Of a stretch of DNA of 64,000 nucleotides, positions 59,408-64,000 are shown piece by piece (within the stretch, counting starts at the first letter, position 1; every line of letters begins with the position of its first letter). The DNA is taken from assembly GCA_947683425.1 (NCBI GenBank), contig CANTUQ010000055.1:5382001-5446000 (forward strand), given 5' to 3'. The notes beneath the pieces are model-generated. The model searched no databases. It had not been told where the DNA came from and worked only from the letters and a program-made list of their open reading frames with translations. Source of the DNA: Excoecaria cochinchinensis (Eukaryota; Streptophyta; Magnoliopsida; Malpighiales; Euphorbiaceae). A program made the position numbers and the translations under genes.

Positions 59408-60330
59408 GTGTTGCGCTCGCGACAAACTCGACATAAAGCTTATGTCACGCTCATGACGATTGTTGCGCTCATGACAGGATAGGAATTCTCATTCCTAGCT
59501 CTCAAACCTTCACTTCCCAAGACACGTTTTTCACCCCTTTCACATGTAACTCTTATGGTCTATTCCAACCCATTATTAGCCAATATGATCTATTGTCAAT
59601 TTATTTAATTACATGTCTAGAACACAATTCAATCTTAAACATTCAATCATAACATCAAGACAATGCAACTCATCATCATTCAATCAATTCATCATCACAT
59701 GCAATATCAATTCATGCCTTTCAATTGGACCATCTAACTCATGCTTTACCAAAAATACACATCCGAATAATGTTTCTCAATCACACATTCATTGAACACA
59801 TAGTCAATCTTGTATACATCTCATTCATTCAATCATACCCATATTTCCTCATATACAATCCCACCTCATTACACATCTATATATATAGTTCATATTCTCC
59901 TTAATCAAACTCATTCCATTTATTATACTTCACATATGTATAACTTAATCTCAACTCATAATTATGCATACTTGTTCATACTACACATGATCATATAGAT
60001 TAAGGCATCATAATCCTCAAATGTCACTTGACTAAATTCTATTTCATATAATTATACATTATTAGTTCAATAGTTTACTACTAGTCTTAATCATGTTCTT
60101 GTGTACGTTCCAAGTGATATCTATTCTTACAATCATTTCATAATCCTAAACATGCATTGGATAGACCCGTGAAAATTTCGGTGTAGTACGGGTTCAATTC
60201 GGAAAGAAAAACACATAAAAATATACAAATTAGTTGAGGGTAAAGGTGGGGAATTGATTCATACCAACCATGGGCTATAAATTGAGAAGAAAATCCCTCA
60301 TAAGACTGGTTCTGTCACGCTCGCGATAGT
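59408..60330. repeat. Sparse TCGCGACA cassette in the L1 copy at 53619
   Basis: GTTGCGCTCGCGACAA (about 59409), GTCACGCTCATGACG and GTTGCGCTCATGACAGG (to 59480), then TGTCACGCTCGCGATAG at about 60313. Each is a partly decayed GTCGCGCTCGCGAC palindrome. Confidence 0.7.
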
Positions 60331-61777
60331 AGCTACCCTCTACAAGACTGCTTTTCACATTAAACTTGCATCGACTAAAACAACATCTAAACCTCATTTT
60401 TAGGCAAAACATACTTCTTAACAATTGTTTCCTAGGATGTTAAGTTTCCAATGGAATAAGCATCAGGCCATTTGGACACCTAATACATAAGATATAACTT
60501 AAAAACTCTATACTGTTTAAATGAATTCGCCAAAATAGGAATACCTGTGTTTTGGCCACTCTTTGGGACACTTAGAGCCAGAATTAGCTCAACCTTATTC
60601 TTAGACATTTTTAGATGTGGATCTTAGGTTTCAGATCCATTTAGAGCACTATAACTCGATCTATGGGCAATAGAGTCACCAAAGGTCAAGAGAGACCAAC
60701 ATAGAAACTTACTCTACAAGCACACTTTTCCTACTACGTACATATGACCTCTAAATTCCACTTTAATGACATTTTTAAACAACATGCTCAACTAATCATT
60801 TATTTATATATATGTTAACTTATAGTAGGCATAAGCCTCATCTAAATTTGATGAAAACTAAAGGAGTTATAGCCCAAGGAACATAACATGCTCTAAAAAA
60901 ACCCTCCTATAGAATTAGCTTTCACTTTTGTAGACTTTTAAGTCCTCAATTCATTATGATCATTTCTAAGACCATTATAGACACATATTATAGGAACCTA
61001 ACCCCATTAACTCCATTCATTTTTATAGTCAAGTTATAACACTTATAATTAAATCAAGTCAAATGGACCTCAACTCAATTTTTGCACTTCCAGTTAATTA
61101 ACTACAATCTAACCTATTTAGCATCATTTTATCATCACTCTCATAATACACTTTCCTAACTTAATTATGCATATCACGGCACAAACCACAATTTACATAC
61201 TTAATATACACAAGCAATCAATCGACACACACATAAATAATTAGTTCCCAAACCTTTTCTCCTTTGCTTCTCTTAAGCTCACATGGTACCTTGATCATCA
61301 ATCCTCTTCTTTCCCTTTCCTTTCTCAAAGCCACCATCACCACATGCACAATCAATTCCAGAATTGGAACACCATAATAAATCCTCAATCCCATAAATTT
61401 CAGAACAAAGAGAAACGGGAGATGAAGAACTATAATTACTCACTTACCTTTGCAATAAATAGCAATTTAATTAACCACTAAACACTTGATTAACTAGCAT
61501 GATTTGTAGAACCAAAAATGGTAACTTTGAAAGGAACTTCACGTTGAAGAAGAAGAAGGAACAGCAGATTTTAGAGAGAGGAAGAAATGGCTGAATACAC
61601 ATGCAAAACTAGTTGGTTTTCTCTCTCTCCACAAGGTTTATATTGCATGTAGAAGGATGAGGTGGCAAGAGCAGAAATCTACAGCTAGATTCCACCACCC
61701 AAACTCACCAATGCATGCCAATCCACCTCTTTCTCCTCCAATGCATGCATCATTCTATTTATCTCTTTCTCTCTCCC

Positions 61778-64000
61778 TATCACACCCCGTTTCCCCCCTA
61801 GTAGTACGAGCCTATTTGTGTGTGCATGCAATTGTATGTGTTCGGCATATCATAAGGGCATTTTTGGAATATTGCATATTTTATGGGTAATAATAGTGTA
61901 TGGGTGCATGCATGGCAATAGAGTGCATTTTAGGTGAGTTATATTGTGTGCTTTGCTCACACCTTAGTAGGATGTGAGTATGTTGGGATTGCGTTATGTG
62001 TGTGTACGTTCATACCATTGTAGGGTGTGCATTAGTGGGGAGTGCATTGGGTGTGTGTAATGCATGCTTGTTGGGTGTGAGTGGTTAGTTTCCACTAATA
62101 AAAAAGTGACACATGGCTAGGGCAAAGAAAAGAAAAAGAAAAAGAAAGAAAAAGGGAAAATATAGATTATGTTCTTCTTTCACGTTTTTCCCCTTCCCTC
62201 ATCTTCTTCTTCCTTTTCTTTTCTCTAAGAGCCCTAGTGTGGATTCAAGTTTTGTTGGTGGAAGATTAATCATCTCCTTGCATTCTTTTGGTAAGTTATT
62301 GCATTCTTCATCTTGTTTTTCCATTTGTTCATCTTCTTCTTCTTCTTTTCTAGGTTTGGATTTAATTAGGGTTGTGTATGGTGTATTCCTTTGTGTGTTG
62401 TGTTTAGCTGAGTCTCCTCGCAATCCCAAGGGTAAGGAAATAGCTGGGAGTAGTGGAACTAAGTGATTAGAAGCAAAGGATTTCAGGTTTGGGATTTTGT
62501 TTGAGAAAATCTCTTGAATTTGAACTTGATGTAATTCTTTTAGGGTTTGTGTTCTTGAGAGACTTGTATATGTCTATGCATGATTTTGGTTGTGTTGATT
62601 GCTGAACTAAGTTGTAATTATGTCATTTGCAATGTATGAAAGATCTACTGGAAGGTAAGATGAGATTGGTATGGTTTTGGGTCAATTTGGAATTGATTTT
62701 GGGAGTTCTGTAAATTCTAGGAATGGAAAATCAAGATCCCAGTGAATTCCCATTTCCAGTATGTGCTTCATCTGACTCGTGCTCCATCCTCCGACTCGTG
62801 CTCCTTCAGTGTGCGAGTCATGCTATGGAGCGCGAGACGGAGGAAAAAGGGAGCTTCAGCGAGACATGCTGGCACAGCACGACTCGTACTGGCCAAGCAT
62901 GACTCCTGCTGTGCTGAAGCCCCTGCATCTCGTGCTTCAAAGCATGTCTAGGAGGAATGGACACGAGTTGTGTCCCTTAGCGCGACTCGTGTCACGACTC
63001 GTGTCCCATGCTTACTTGTCTCTAGAATTCCAAAAATGAGTTTCAATGTATTTTTCATGGTTTTTCCGTACTGTATGTTATACGAACTTGTGTATACGAC
63101 TGTTATTGTATTTATTATGTATGATAAATTATATACTATGATTTGAAATAGAACTTGGGTTATGCATGTTTTATTTATGATTCATTGATATGAATGTGAG
63201 TATAATTATGTATTACTCTTGGAAACATGATTTGAATGATGCATAACCTGCTAGAGTCAAGTAAGTGGATTGTTAGGCATGCCTAATAGAGTCTTTAGCT
63301 GCAGCCTCAGTTCCGTTTGGACCTCGATCAGGTCCCCATTTGGTTCCTCGCGAACCCCTCAGTATTCGGATCTTGTTTAAGGTCCCCTCAGTAAAATGTT
63401 TTGTAATTGATAAAATGAAATGGTTTTCAATTCATACCCGTAAGGTACTGTCAGTATTCGATTCGTACCCGTAAGGTACTGTCCGTATACTCGTTATCTA
63501 CTATTATGAGTTAGCAGGTGCTCTTTTTGTTTTGCTCCGCTTTGATATGATTACAAGAATATGGTATTCGGATGCGTATAATGATAAGTATGAGAAATCA
63601 ACTAAAGTGTAAATAAATGTGGATGTGAACTTCTGAATGCATGTCTTCATTATGCAAGTATGATTATATAGCTGATATCATTATCCGCATTTGTCATATT
63701 GTATGTGTATGACATTGACGACCATTGTGAATGGCCGTCCACTCTTTTGTTGTGTGTTCCCCACTAAGCGTTTATCGCTTAGCATGGTGTTTTATCCGTG
63801 CAGGTGTGGAGGATGGTGTTTTTTTGGGAGAGTCATCGCCAGTCAAGCCAACACAGAGGGATTAGTGTTAGGGCTTTATTTTTGATAGCATGTTAATTCT
63901 TTTGTATCGGAACTCTCTTTATACCATTATTTTGTAAAGCTTCCGCATTTATATACTTTTGGGATATGTAATTATTTTATTCTGGCTTTTGATCAGAACA
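61778..64000 (+). mobile_element. L1 LTR, plus orientation, cut by the window end
   Basis: It starts TATCACACCCCGTTTCC (the sense L1 start TGTCACACCCC with a changed second base). Landmarks occur in sense order: TC-rich block (62160-62350), CTCGTGC cassette (62775-63005), TTAGGCATGCCTAA (63273-63286), CGTAAGGTACTGTC repeats (63436-63483), hairpin CTAAGCGTTTATCGCTTAGC (63764-63783), then CCGTGCAGGTGTGG. The last part (GCCAGTCAAGCCAACACAGA, GGGATTAGTGTTAGGG) is the inverse of 53935-53980, so this copy and the one at 53619 are close relatives in opposite orientation. Confidence 0.85.
62775..63005. repeat. CTCGTGC-type palindrome cassette in the plus L1 LTR
   Basis: Repeated GACTCGTGCTCC, GCGAGTCATGC, GCACGACTCGTACTGGCC, GCGACTCGTGTC and CACGACTCGTGTCCC units, alternating in orientation. 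It lies between the CT-rich block and the TTAGGCATGCCTAA palindrome, as in LTR A and B. Confidence 0.75.

Larger units (their letters stand above)
53619..61777 (-). mobile_element. L1 LTR, minus orientation, carrying CACTA 2, right end truncated
   Basis: It starts TGTAACACCCCCTTCC inside LTR B. Landmarks follow L1 order: hairpin (split by CACTA 2; second hairpin 58661-58679), TACCTTACGGGTACGAATC (58975-59025), TTAGGCATGCCTAA (59172-59185), TCGCGACA cassette (59408-59480 and 60310-60330), TTTCCTAGGATGTTAAG (about 60426), purine-rich block (61540-61600). The GGGGTGTGACA end is missing; at about 61778 an L1 LTR of opposite orientation begins. About 3.5 kb remains without CACTA 2. Confidence 0.8.

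Noticed and set aside
62113..62466. 117-codon ORF starting MARAKKRKRK
   Set aside because: It lies inside an L1 LTR and is made of A-rich and TC-rich tracts; the matching regions in other L1 copies are not open.

Overview
The window is a piece of a large, AT-rich nuclear genome of a flowering plant, probably a eudicot. It is almost entirely nested transposable elements. The plant origin rests on CACTA, hAT and Mutator-type DNA transposons with intact target-site duplications (TSDs), Ty3/gypsy retrotransposons with plant-type primer sites, a Copia-type solo LTR, and a decayed piece of the plastid gene psaA. I see no intact host gene, rRNA, tRNA or CRISPR array.

Two long-LTR families dominate. 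Family L1 (LTR about 3.8-4.0 kb; sense termini TGTCACACCCC and GGTGTTACA; initiator-Met-type primer site; a pol end typical of Del/Tekay-like chromoviruses) occurs at 9220-14682, 32339-36293, 40079-40413, 40414-41940, 45694-53618 (an LTR pair with a 1.25 kb interior), 53619-61777 and 61778-64000. Family L2 (LTR about 2.1-2.5 kb; sense termini TGTAGACACC and GCGTCACA; a TGGTGACTCC primer site suggesting the Tat/Ogre lineage) occurs at 1-7758, 7759-16734 (interior remnant), 16735-22031, 19228-21331, 22032-23772, 37441-39744 and 43189-45693.

Layout: 1-1089, L2 leader and broken gag start (plus). 1090-7758, L2 LTR (minus) split by a 4.2 kb CACTA element (3006-7180) that carries exon-like gene fragments on both strands. 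7759-16734, L2 interior with a 47-48 bp tandem array and a gag scrap, split by a solo L1 LTR (9220-14682) that itself holds a Copia-type solo LTR (11059-12717). 16735-23772, two opposed L2 LTRs with a hAT element and another solo L2 LTR nested inside. 23773-26850, the 3' end of a different Ty3/gypsy element with an antisense extra ORF, a psaA-derived insertion and a polypurine tract next to a 3' LTR. 26851-31836, AT-rich DNA with a small hAT element and a Mutator-like element (9 bp TSD). 31837-36332, a hAT element with perfect 8 bp TSD, split by a solo L1 LTR with perfect 5 bp TSD; possible exons of an unrecognised gene flank it. 37358-39850, a hAT remnant split by a solo L2 LTR. 40079-64000, stacked L1/L2 pieces, a gag pseudogene, a non-autonomous L1 element and a second CACTA element (54022-58650).

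The TSDs give a relative order: the hAT at 31837 predates the L1 LTR inside it, the L1 LTR at 9220 predates the Copia-type LTR inside it, and both CACTA elements postdate their host LTRs. The most unusual structure is in the L1 LTRs. A fixed scaffold of hairpins and palindromes is shared by all copies, but one neighbouring position holds a palindrome-rich cassette whose sequence differs between subgroups (TCGCGA type, GTCACCGTGAC type, CTCGTGCAC type).
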